Of a DNA stretch of 64,000 nt, positions 48,753 through 59,203 are shown one piece after another (positions within the stretch are counted from its first letter, which is position 1; every line of letters starts with the position of its first letter). Source of the stretch: Cryptomeria japonica (lineage: Eukaryota; Streptophyta; Pinopsida; Cupressales; Cupressaceae); NCBI RefSeq assembly GCF_030272615.1, contig NC_081415.1:192851695-192915694 (forward strand), in the 5' to 3' direction. The notes below the pieces were generated by a model. That model was not told the DNA's origin. It was given only the letters and a program-made list of their open reading frames with translations, and did not search any database. The position numbers and the translations under genes are program-made.

Positions 48753-51700
48753 ATGGCTTCTTCTTCTACTCCCAATTTTATTGAAAACCCTACTATTGTG
48801 GAAAACGTAAAATGCCATAGGCCCATGTTTAAAATAATTCTCGAAGTAGCTAAGCAAGATGATTCCATAGGAGCATTTTCAAAAATTCCTAAAGGTGTAG
48901 CTTATGCTGAAGACCCTAGGATATATATACATTGCAACATTGAAGAATTAGGTTCTGAATATTTGATGAAAATGTTTATAACCATAATTTGTGATGAAAA
49001 TGGCACTGCTAAACTTGAACACAAGATTGTGGAGACTTTAGGTTTTGTTGAGATATTGAATATCTCTGAATTTCTGGAAGAAGTAGTGAGAATTGTCCTA
49101 AGCAGAGCACATGGAGAATTTCTATGGTTGGATTTTGTCTACAAAATAACTCGACAAGCAATTAGGGCATAACTGGTTTACCCTCAACCGACAACAGACC
49201 TGACAAAACAAAGAAAGTTCCTAACAACAAAGTAATGACCTTAACTGGAGCAACATTAGATAGTAGGTCACTAAGAGTGAATGATATCAAAGACATCAAT
49301 GTGAGATTCATAAGTATGGTGTTAGGTTACAAAACTACACATGCAAACAGGATTAATTCAGTTTCTAGTCTTTGCATTAACAACGCTTATGAAATGGTTA
49401 AAAACAATGCAATGATAGATGTGTGTGAATGACTGAAATATGAACTCATTGATAATTTGAAAAAGATTAAAGGAGATAAGAAAGGGACATTTCGCTTTGG
49501 TAATCTCTTAGTATGCTTAATGTTGTATTTCACTAAGGAAATCCCTGGTACAAGACCGATAGACTTTGGTTATGACATACCGGTAGGAAAACAATTACAA
49601 GAAGCTTTCACTGGCATGGGAACTACAAAAGACAACAACATAACTAAATATTTTAAATCTTTTCAAACAAAAATGAAAACCAGAGAAAGACTACCACAGA
49701 GTGTAGTGGACAAATATAACAAAGAAATTTGTTTTGTTATCAAGAAGGATGAGACATGGATGGAAGTTACACTTCCTCAAACTATCTGGGTAACTAAAAT
49801 GGGTTATGAGGTAGATCTCAACATTATTGAGACTTATGCAAAAGCTTTGTTAGATGCACCAACAGAACCAACATAACAAGTTTTTGGTAGTGCTAAAACT
49901 TTTGAGAGGTGTAAAAACAATGAAGCAAAGAAAGAAAAGAGAAAAGTACATTAGGGATGCTTCGAAGAAGGTAAAGGAAATCAAAGAAAATGTTATGAAC
50001 TTTACTATGATAACGACTAGTGAGCTTGAAGGACTGCAATCGGAGGCACACATTTTACCGGTTGGCACATCTTCTGGAACCGACAATGACAAGGCAATAG
50101 AGTTCAAAAGAGCTGAGAGGAAGAGAAAACCTTCATTGGTACCCTCTCCTTCACCCAAAATAACAAGGACCTCGAGCAAGAAACAACAGGAAGTAAGGGA
50201 ACTGGCCAAGAAACTAACTCCCAAGAAGAAACAGTATCTGGTCACACCTTCATTAGATGATTTGTTAAATGAAATAACTGATGATGGAAATCTGGCTAAT
50301 GTGAGTAAATTTTACAAATCATTTAATGATTCTGACAAGGAAAGAATTGAGAATAGTATTATCTTACACTTGGACATATATAAGAAAGTTTTAATTGAAG
50401 TTGTGGATGATTTACCAAATGAACTATATAGAATATTAGATGCAAAAAGGATAGCAGTGATGGAATTGGATAAGAAACTAAAAGTTGAAAAACTTCTAGC
50501 TGTTCATCCTATGAATTCAAAAGAGAAAATTGATGAATTGATTTGTGAGGCTAACAGATCCGTTTTTGCCAGTGGTCACCGACAAGTAAGTTTGATGGTA
50601 GGTAGAGTAAATGAGATTGCAGAGGAGACTGTTGATAAATGGGATATATTTTTTGTGGAAAAAGAAAAACAAGAGGAATTGAACTGACCAAAGAAAACAT
50701 TCAATGTGTATCAAAAGGATAAGGATAAGGGAAAATTAAAGATTGGTGGAATTCAAAATATCAAGATTACTAATAATATGCCGCCACCAGCTTTGGATAC
50801 TGCACCGGTACATACTGATGATCCACCGGTTACTGAAGGTGTCACACATGATGACACTAATCCTGAATCTGAAATACCTTTTACCATGAATGTGGATACT
50901 TAGGAAGTGAATATTGTTGTGGATAAGGACACTACAAAGGTTAAGAATGATAATGTTGGCAGTGGCAACATTGCTAAGAAACGGGTAGAAACTGTTGAGG
51001 TTGAAATCCCAACCCAAATAGAGAAATCATTACAAATAGAGCAACCATTGGATACTAGAAAAAATACTAAAGGAAAAGATGTTGACACAAGGCCACCTAA
51101 GACAGAGATGCTGACAGCTGAGAAACCTATAGAGGCAGAGGTACATATTGAGGTAGAGAAACTGCTAATTACTGAGACACCCAAACCATCAGACAAACCT
51201 TTATAGGTTGAAATGCAAACTCAGATTGATCCAACAAAGGTAAACACAAGCAAAATGGTTACAAATGTTGGAAGCACAAAGGTAATAAAGGTAATCCGTC
51301 AGACATCCGACACTTTATCAAGTGAATTCAGACCTACAAATGTTACTGGAGTACTTTTGGACTCAATCAAGAAGATAACAGACTGCAATGCATTGGCCTA
51401 CAAGGTAATTGATGACACTTTACCATTTCTGAAGTTGATTGCACCAAATTGTAACACTGATCACATCAAAGATTCTATAGGAAAATTGGACACACTATCA
51501 AAATTTATCACTGATAATGTAATAACCATTGACAAGGTGAATGAGGACACCTTCAAAGAGAAAGTTGAAAAGGAGAAGGATAAATTCTTTGAAGATACAA
51601 TAAAGAAGTGCACAAAACACCTAGATACACTATTACCAACACTGAACACTACGATTTTAGAATACAAGGAGCTTTACAAGGAAAGATGCAAACCCCATCT

Positions 51701-52115
51701 TTTGACTGAGGACATAGAAAAGGAGATCAACAGAGTGCAGAAAGAAATAGATGACATAGCTGATAACATAATTGGTTCATCCGAACCTATATCAGTTATT
51801 GAACAGGAAATAGCAGGTTTTGAGGAGAAATTGGAGAAATTTGAGAAAGAGAAGGCAAGGATTAAGTCTAATACCAGAGAACTTAAATATAAACTTGGTC
51901 CTAAATTGGATAATCTTATCTCTCTGAGAAATGAAATCTCTAAGGCATTACTTCAAGGAGAACGATCACTGGAAGAGCACATGCATCATCTCACCGACAC
52001 GATCCAACAGACTGAGGCAACCTTGAAAGACAACAAAAGGTCTATGGAGAGTCTTAATTTGGTTTTAACAGATATCTTTCAGATTGTAACCAATTGGTTA
52101 CAAATCTTGAGGTGA
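48753..52115 (+). pseudogene. E2 ORF2: large protein of unknown function, two frame changes
   Basis: ATG 48753 opens a frame to 49172. It continues in another frame at 49235-49876 (TGA at 49430) and returns to the first frame from 49854 to 52115 (stops at 50685, 50901 and 51204). The N-terminal part has SRAHGEFLWLDFVYKITRQA and VLGYKTTHANRINSV, matching E3 ORF2. A second shared part has FRFGNLLVCLMLYF, EICFVIKKDE and MGYEVDLNIIETYAKALL. A Lys-rich linker (50090-50220), a Thr/Pro-rich section and a helical C-terminus of about 300 residues (51213-52115) follow. The start was chosen from the parallel with E3 (both begin MxSxSxS). No enzyme motif is recognised. Conservation between two families suggests it mattered for the element. 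Confidence 0.65.
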
Positions 52116-52295
52116 AGTTTTTGCACTCATTTCACTATTTTTGACAACCTTTGTCATTGATGTCAAAGGGGGAGTAGTGGAGAGAGAAAAATACTTATTC
52201 AAAGGAGATCATTTTCTTAGGGGGAGCATATCTTTTTGGACATCAGTTTTTGGATTTTTCTCATGAGTGTTGCCATCAATGCCAAAGGGGGAGAT
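52116..52295 (+). promoter_or_regulatory. E2 3' region and polypurine tract
   Basis: A short untranslated stretch contains two purine-tract-like copies (CAAAGGGGGAGTAG near 52165 and AAAGGGGGAGAT at 52284). The second is immediately before the LTR. Confidence 0.75.
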
Positions 52296-53135
52296 TGTTG
52301 ACATTATACACTCTTACGAGAATAGTTGATGTTGTCATTGATGACAACCATCTGGAAACCTTTTGGCATTCATTTGGTAAGCCATCGACAATTACCGACA
52401 CTAGCAATAAACATCTACATATGCTGACAAACACTTCATCGGCAACGGCAACAATACATACCGGCATTCCAACCAATGGGGATTAAACTTTTGTTTATTG
52501 TATTTTAATGTAATTATCTTTTGTAAAAGCCGACATGGTACATTGTAATAGACTCATATATGTATGAGATCTTGTAAGTCATTATGTGATAGGAGGATAA
52601 TGAGAGAATAATGAGAGGATGATGAGAAAATAATGAGAGAATGAGAGGATGTTATATGTGAATGCATACGATAAATTTTGTATAAGGTTTTGGTTATAGA
52701 ATGAGCTTAAACCGGTACTGAACCTGGCATAGTTGATGCTAATTTGAAGCAGTACATTGTATTGGATTTCATAAATCCACTTTTGTAGTCAATGTGACTC
52801 TTATTGAGCAGTGAGCTCTAGGCAGTTGACCTACCTGCATGTGCAAGCCCCTCATTGTAAGTAATATTTATTCATTGGCCAGTGAGTGAATATTGTGGGT
52901 CACAAATCCCACCGAGGTTTTTCCCACACTGAGTTTCCTCATCAAATATCTTGTGTTATGGTGTGTTCTCTATGTTGTCTCTGTTATTCTTATTTGTTGT
53001 ATTAATTCTTATTTACTGGTACACTGTTTTGGATGCAAAGTTCTTAATAAGTTTAAATATTCTGCAAACCGGTTAGATACTGCTTCACCCCCCCCCCCCC
53101 TCTCAGTATCTTTGGGACTATCATTAATCCTAACA
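52296..53135 (+). repeat. E2 3' LTR (840 bp)
   Basis: Starts TGTTGACATTATACACTC, ends CATTAATCCTAACA, and pairs with 31068-31696 plus 47062-47266. It ends in a C10-12 run before TCTCAGTATC. Confidence 0.9.
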
Positions 53136-53163
53136 AATATTTACATAAGCTCATACTCCTGCT

Positions 53164-53178
53164 AAAGTGGGGGCTAAA
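53164..53178 (+). promoter_or_regulatory. E1b polypurine tract
   Basis: AAAGTGGGGGCTAAA directly before the 3' LTR, identical to the E4 tract. 53136-53163 is the last internal E1b sequence after E2. Confidence 0.8.
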
Positions 53179-54351
53179 TGTAGCATCCTAAATTGTACTT
53201 CCTTACAATTTAGTTCACATTTTAGGACCTCACCTTAGTGTTTGTCCCTCAATGCTTAATTAAGACCTGATTATGCTTGCATCATGTAAATATGGCCTTA
53301 TTTTCACTTCATGCACCGCATGGCCCCTTAGTTTGGCCTTAAAATAGGGTAGGACCAGGGCATGGTGCTTTGGTCCTCATTGGGACCAAAGTACCATGCT
53401 TTGGTCCTCCTTATTTGGGCCCCATTTTGAACCCTTCTTGCATTTTCAAATTTGAGTAGGAACTCCCTATGTTGAAAAATTAACATGTTTTTTTTGACTG
53501 GAAAGTATATAAGGAGGTTTTCCCCTCTCATTTGGATATAAGAAGATCATAAGAGAAGGACAAAATTATAATCCTCAAGCATTCAAGCATTGAAGTATTC
53601 ATCATCAAGCATTGCTAGAGGTCTTCAAGGCTACATTCTTCAATCATAAATTGTGGAGCATCATTACATCATTCATATGCAAGCACTTGTGTATGATTAG
53701 GGTTTTGTCATGTGAACACCATTTCATACAACATATGTGATTACATTCAAGAAGCAAAACATCATTATTAGTCATTGCAAATATGAGGTGTATCCTTGCA
53801 TTATTTATTTCAATATTTGCAATATTTCAATCAAGGTTTAATTCCTTAATTGTGGTTTGACTTAGGCAAACCCCTATTCCCAACCTATTTCCCTTTGTTT
53901 CTATGTGCAGGAAATAGGTATAGAGCTGAGATCTTCAGAATCAACATTATTTGTAGAGACAAATCAACCCCCTTTGGTGTGGGAAAAATTTGAAGGACCA
54001 GGGCGAATTTTGATCTGGTTTTGACATTTTTAGAGATTTTTCAGGGGTTAGGTCCAAATCTTCTTATATTCCTCAAATCCAAGTGTGTGCCTCAATTCGA
54101 CAACTGTAGCTCATTGTTTCCATGTTTTTACCTTCATTTTTAGCACTTTACCTTATTTTTAGCAATTCAACTCACAAAAGAAGTTAAACAAATTCACCCC
54201 TTTCATCCAATTAGTATTCAATCCTTACCCTTGCTGGTTTGTGACTAAGTCTATTGGATTCAACCCTCTTTTGAATATAATAGGTCACTAAGCAAAAATT
54301 AGCAGTTTTCATCCTTCTTGTGATGGAAACCCTAATTTTTTACCTTTTATA
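53179..54351 (+). repeat. E1b 3' LTR
   Basis: Pairs with 12492-13644. It has TATATAAGG at 53506 and ends CCTTTTATA just before the GGAGT duplication. Confidence 0.9.
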
Positions 54352-54356
54352 GGAGT

Positions 54357-57300
54357 CTTGATTTCTAGGACCAGGATGTACCACACCCTAGTCCCAAATT
54401 GTTGAGAAAATGGTGTCTCAACCTTGCATTTACATGAGATTACTATTTATAGTAAATTTTTGTTTTAGCACAAAATTGTGCAAAATTATCCTCAAAGCTT
54501 TAGATTGGCTAGACAAGCATGCCAGTAAATTTTCATTGCAAGTTTACAACTAATTTTGAAGATATTAAAGTTTCCATTTTTGAAGAGTGCGATGAAAGGT
54601 TTAAATTTAATTTTGAGGACTTTAGACCCTCCGAAATGCCTTGAAAAGTGGGTGTAAATGGTGCAACAATTATGAGGTGATAGAGCACTTCGCAAAATTT
54701 CTAGCGCATCAAACGGTTCGTCAATCGAAAACCCTCTTTACAAGTTATGGCCTCTGGAAGTTTGGACTCTTGTAATAGGAAATATAAAATTGCATCGAAC
54801 ACATAAATGGGTTGTAAAAGGGAGTAACATGTGGTGATGTGTTTTTTAACATGTCATAGGGCATCTAGAATAGAGATAAGGTTAGCTCCACTTTATTGGG
54901 TGGTTTTAGCCCATGGTTTTGTAATATTGTTTGATGATGTCTTGCATTCTATCTCCTATATATGAGATGTGTGAGATAGAGGTTGTGTGTAAGAGTCTTA
55001 TGGCTATTGAGTTACTTCTAAGTCTCTGATTAGTGGTACTCCTATGAAGAGCTTGCTCTACAAGTATATTGTAATCTGTTATTGATTGTTAAATAATATA
55101 TTGAGCTGCTTTTGGAGTGTGGGGTTTTTCTCTCGAAAGGGTTTTTCCCACATAAATCACTGTGTTGTTGTGTTGTTATATGCATGATATTATGTTTATT
55201 TCTGTTAAGCTTCAGTGACTGTTGTAACAATCTAATGTAGGAGCATCCAGGAAGATGCCAAGGCAACCAAATGGTCAAAACATGAATGAAGGCTCAAGGA
55301 CTTCTATAAAGGTCAATTGGGACATTTTGAAGCCAATAATGACAATTTATAATGATCAATATGATTTTAGAGTTAAATGTCCTGAAGGTCCTGATAAGGA
55401 CTTTAGGACCAAAAATAATGTAAGGGAGGCCAATAGTGCCTAAATGGGATTTGGATGATTAGATAAGTTTCTTTTAGATCCCAGAAGTAATAAAACATCA
55501 AGTTTGATAGGTTAGACTTTTAAATATTCAATAAGTTGTAAGTTAGAAATTCAAAATTTTGAATTCTAACGGTTAGTTGTTTTTAGGTGGGAAAATGGAA
55601 TTTAGAGTCTAAACAAGTCTATAATGACAAATAACTAATATAGGTTGGTTTGGATGGTTGAAATACACCTTATATATGTTGGACAAAGTGATAAATGAAG
55701 GGGAATGGCTGTAGAAGAATATTTGTACGGATTGCATCATTGAAAGACAATAAAAACTCATTTTCTTGCATTTTAAAGTCTCTTTTGATGATTCATTGAT
55801 CAAGTATCACTTGTATGAACTGGAAATAGAATTTTAAAACTATTTTGATTCATTTACATCTATTTCTATTTCTGTTTCAGATTTATTTGACTGATTGGCC
55901 TCTTGAAAGGCTTGTTTTGACATTGTTTTGAGAGCATGGGATAAGAATTCATTCCAAAACTGTACTTACTATGACTTGGAATGAATCCCTAAGTTGTATC
56001 ATATCATGCTAACACTAAATATGCAGGATTGACAATAAATTGCGGGGGGGGTGATCACTTAGAAAGTGGATTTGAAGGTGTGAAGAGGGTGTGGGAAATG
56101 AGGCTAAGGTATAGTAGCCACTAAAGTAGCCATTGGAGGGCTATTTTTTATGATTGGAATTGTTAGAGGGCATCAAGGAGATGGTGTTACATCATTTGTT
56201 TGCTTAGATAAGTGATGGCATGTGGGAGATTGACCAAGCCCTAGTTTTTAGGGGGTTTGAGGCCTAATTTGGGGCTTTTGTATTTTCATAAGTCATAGAG
56301 TCAAATTGACCCCCAAAGTGTTTGATTGGGACCATATAAAAATACTTTCCAAAGTTGTGGAGTGATTGGAGTTCTCGGGTTGGTAGTTCCTTTGTAAATG
56401 CACCCATTTTTTGTGAGTAAAAAGTGTCTCAGTCAGCCATTAGAGAGATTTGGTACAAAACATAACCTAGTTTAATTTTGGTAAGTTGTGTAACTCCGAA
56501 AAGGGTATCAGAAAGTGCAATTTTTTTGAGAAGTCTTTTGGAAAAATATGGATTAAAGTCTAAATAACAGTCCCAAGAAGGCTATTTGGGCTAGGCCTAA
56601 TTCAGAGCAACAATTTTTGAAGCTTGTGTTCCAAAACAACAATACCTCATTCTGACATAAGTTCAGTAAGACCAATAAGGGTATTTTAATCTATAATTTT
56701 GTTTTGAATTGCTTTGTAAAAGTTGAAAGTTATTTGTGTTCTACCCATTTGAAATGCTACTAGGTTTGAGTGCCTAGAAGTGAGTTTGCCTAGCTAAACT
56801 TGAGTCAGGGTTTTGAAACTTGTTGGTACCCTGTGGGTTGAATTTGATAAGTCATTTTAAACCTTTGTAACCATTGATTGAGATCTTGTTTGAGTTTGGG
56901 TCTCTTTGTGTCATTTGGGTGTCATTAAACCTATTGGAAACCTTGTATTTCCCATATAAATCCACCCAAACCAAGTGGCCCATCATAATCCCTCTGCATC
57001 ACAATCTGTAAAAGTTTTGCATTACCCTCCTCTCAAGGTTAGTGTAGGAAGTTGTTCTGATACTTAACTTCCTTACACAAATAAAAAATAAGACGTACCA
57101 AGCCCTGGTCCTAGATTAGGACCAGGGCGTATACGCCTTGGGCATCTTAAATAGGCCCCAAATTGGCCCCCCTCTAATGGTCATTTTTGGTGAGCGGGAA
57201 AAATAGCCCCATGTTGGCCTGTCGCAAAAATTTGAAGAACAATTGTTATCCTTTTCAACTTTCAATGGTGAGAAATTTGAAGGACCATGGTGAATTGATA

Positions 57301-57640
57301 CTACTTGGTCTTGAAAAATCAGCCCAAACTTTTGGGAATAGGTCCAAAACATATTCTTTTGCTTAGATCCAAGTCAGTGGCTCCATGCAAAATCTGTAGT
57401 TTACTATTTTTGTTCAATTGCTTCAATAGTTCACTATCTTGCCCTAATCTTCAACAATTCAATTAATTCAACTTATGAAGGAGAAAAACCCTACCAAAAG
57501 GAGCTAAAATCTTATCAGAAACTTAGTCTTTTGAGGCTAGATCTATTAGATTCCCTCCCTTTCCCAATGTAATGGTTAATTAGGTCATTTAGTGGTTTTA
57601 TTATCTTAATTTACCCTAACCCTAATTTTTCACCTTTACA
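54357..57640 (+). repeat. E1a right arm: LTR-like ends around 2.6 kb of unassigned DNA
   Basis: 54357-54395 continues the E1a LTR from 12491 (AGGACCAGGATGTACC type). 57060-57640 resembles the 3' half of the E1b LTR and ends CCTAATTTTTCACCTTTACA. Between lies DNA with no supported gene. One part (about 54960-55215) reads GGGTTTTTCCCACATAAATC followed by TGTGTTGTTGTG, similar to the 3' part of copia-type LTRs such as E2, so a further LTR fragment may be inserted there. The 62-codon ORF 55255-55443 is unsupported. Confidence 0.5.
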
Positions 57641-57645
57641 GATGG

Positions 57646-58750
57646 TAGATTAGTTAAATTTAGAGGAGAGGTAGCTCCTATTTGTGGAAACAAAGCATTA
57701 CAATTGATGGTAAGTATAAGACAGATGATGTCTATTATGTTAAAGGTTTGAGACATAATTTATTAAGTGATAGTTAGATGTGCAATAAAGGTTATGATGT
57801 TACATTTAAATAGACTGGATTTGAAATTAGAAAAGAAAAGTCCAAAAAAAATTGTTGCAAAAGGAATAAGAGTTGAACGAAATGTCTACTATGTAAAGGA
57901 TAACAATGATGACAATTACCTATTGGCGCAAGTTTGTGAAGAATAGTATTAGACTAAAATTGTATGTGAACCTAAAACTGAAGAAAAGGTTAGTCAAAAA
58001 GATAATAGTTGGATAAGTATAATGGAAGAAGAGTTGAATCGGTCATAAGATAGTAGAACAATGGAACCAATATCCACCCTAACAAAAATCCAGTTGAATG
58101 AAGAGAAGAAAAAGGTGAAGGTTGAATTGACTGACTCCAATAAGGATCAACAAGTCTTCACTCCAATCCAGAACAAGAAGAATGTTAGAAGTTCTCCCAT
58201 TGGTCAAATCAGGTATTCAACTTTCAATGGGAATTGTTTTTCCTACAGTAAGTTTGGACAAAGTGTTGGTGAATGTAGAAGTCAAATCAAATCAAAATTC
58301 TTTAATGGAAAGTGTTACAATTTTAATAAGTTTGGATGCAAGGGAAATGTATGTAGAAGTAGGATGAATAGGAATAAATATGGAAACACAAGTCATGGTA
58401 GAAATGTTTGGTCTTTCAATGGATATTGTCATGCATGCAACATATTTGGCCATAAGGCTACTGAGTGTAAGATTAATACAAGAAAGAATGGAAGTATTAG
58501 AGGTAATGGGATGAACAAAAATGGACAACAACAAGGTCTAGCATGCTATAATTGCAACAAATAAGGACATATTGCCAAATTTTGTAGAGGAAAGAATGAG
58601 AAAACTAGTCTAGTTAAGAAGATTGACTTGAATAAAGAAAGACAAAAAATGGAGATAACTTGGGAGAAGAAAGTAGATGAGAGTGTTGAAGGAAATGTTG
58701 AAGTTGGATTTGTACCCTCTACGAGTGTTGATTCCTCTTTCAAAAACTAA
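57646..58750 (+). pseudogene. E0 protease remainder joined to a zinc-knuckle array
   Basis: The protease frame resumes after the E1a insertion (LVKFRGEVAPICGNKALQL). After a frame change it shows the copia-typical YYVKGLRHNLL and MCNKGYDVTFK near 57720-57810. Near 58010 SWISIMEEEL resembles the first residues of a copia reverse transcriptase. The sequence then passes directly to a knuckle-rich segment (58061-58750): CFSYSKFGQSVGEC, CYNFNKFGCKGNVC, CHACNIFGHKATEC and CYNCNK(stop)GHIAKFC. The first two are degenerate. The last part resembles the knuckles of E2 ORF1 (GHIAKFCR in both). Integrase and most of the polymerase are missing. It looks like a deletion/fusion product rather than a simple decayed pol. 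Confidence 0.65.
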
Positions 58751-59203
58751 TTAGAGGTGCATTTCTTGAGGGGGAGAGCTAAATGCAGATCTTTTGTGCC
58801 CTTCCACCCTCGTGTTTTTGTGTGATGAGACGTCCTCAATATGGAAAAGTTTGGGAAGATCTTTTTTAGAGATTTCCAGATGTTTGTGGAAGTTCACAAC
58901 ATAGTTGTTAATTGATAAAAATGTGCACCTATCCAAGGGGAGATTTATAGTTAATCTTTTTGTCTCTAGATTGATGTATTGGCTTCTCCAAGGGGGAGCA
59001 ATGGTATACTTGTAGTTGGGTGGTATTCTTGTCTTGGGAAGTTATGTAGTAATTACTATTTTTTCAGAAAGTAAGATGAATTCAGTAGGAAAGTGGTTAT
59101 TTGTAGTTGTGTGCTCTTTGTCCTTGATGTCAAAGGGGGAGAAATTTCAACAGAAGACGATATTGGTGGTACAAATGTTGCCATCAATGACAAAGGGGGA
59201 GAT
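58751..59203 (+). promoter_or_regulatory. E0 3' region with repeated purine tracts
   Basis: Four G-runs of polypurine type occur: GAGGGGGAGAG (about 58768), CAAGGGGGAGCA (about 58988), CAAAGGGGGAGAAA (about 59128) and AAAGGGGGAGAT at 59192-59203 directly before the LTR. Only the last is in the position of the functional tract. Confidence 0.7.

Larger units (their letters stand above)
31068..53135 (+). mobile_element. E2: LTR retrotransposon with gag-like gene and unknown second gene, non-autonomous
   Basis: The 5' LTR is 31068-31696 plus 47062-47266 (split by E3) and the 3' LTR is 52296-53135. The flanks AGTAT (31063-31067) and AATAT (53136-53140) are a one-mismatch target duplication. The host is the end of E1b, just before its polypurine tract. 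The primer site TTGGTATTAGAGCC (47268) and tract AAAGGGGGAGAT (52284) are clear. Inside are ORF1 (coiled coil, four zinc knuckles) and ORF2 (about 1,120 codons, unknown). There is no protease, reverse transcriptase or integrase. Confidence 0.85.
12492..54351 (+). mobile_element. E1b: gypsy-type, gag-only LTR retrotransposon hosting T and E2
   Basis: LTRs at 12492-13644 and 53179-54351 both start TGTAGCATCCTAAATTG. The target duplication GGAGT is exact (12487-12491 and 54352-54356), and the target is the LTR of the related E1a. The element's own internal DNA is 13645-17959, 31029-31067 and 53136-53178. Its last part matches the 3' end of E4 closely (CTCCTGCTAAAGTGGGGGCT in both), so E1b and E4 belong to one lineage. 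It encodes a decayed gag with G-patch and CHHC knuckles. I see no reverse transcriptase or integrase. Confidence 0.85.
12333..57640 (+). mobile_element. E1a: gypsy-type LTR material inserted in the E0 protease
   Basis: It begins TGTAGTGTCCTAAATTG and ends TTTTTCACCTTTACA. A perfect 5-bp duplication GATGG flanks it (12328-12332 and 57641-57645). Removing it rejoins the E0 protease in frame across Met-Tyr-Asp-Gly. Only 12333-12491 and 54357-57640 belong to it; the rest is E1b. Both its start and its last 580 bp resemble the LTRs of E1b. I find no internal primer site, so it is probably a solo or collapsed LTR carrying another insertion between about 54400 and 57060. Confidence 0.7.
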
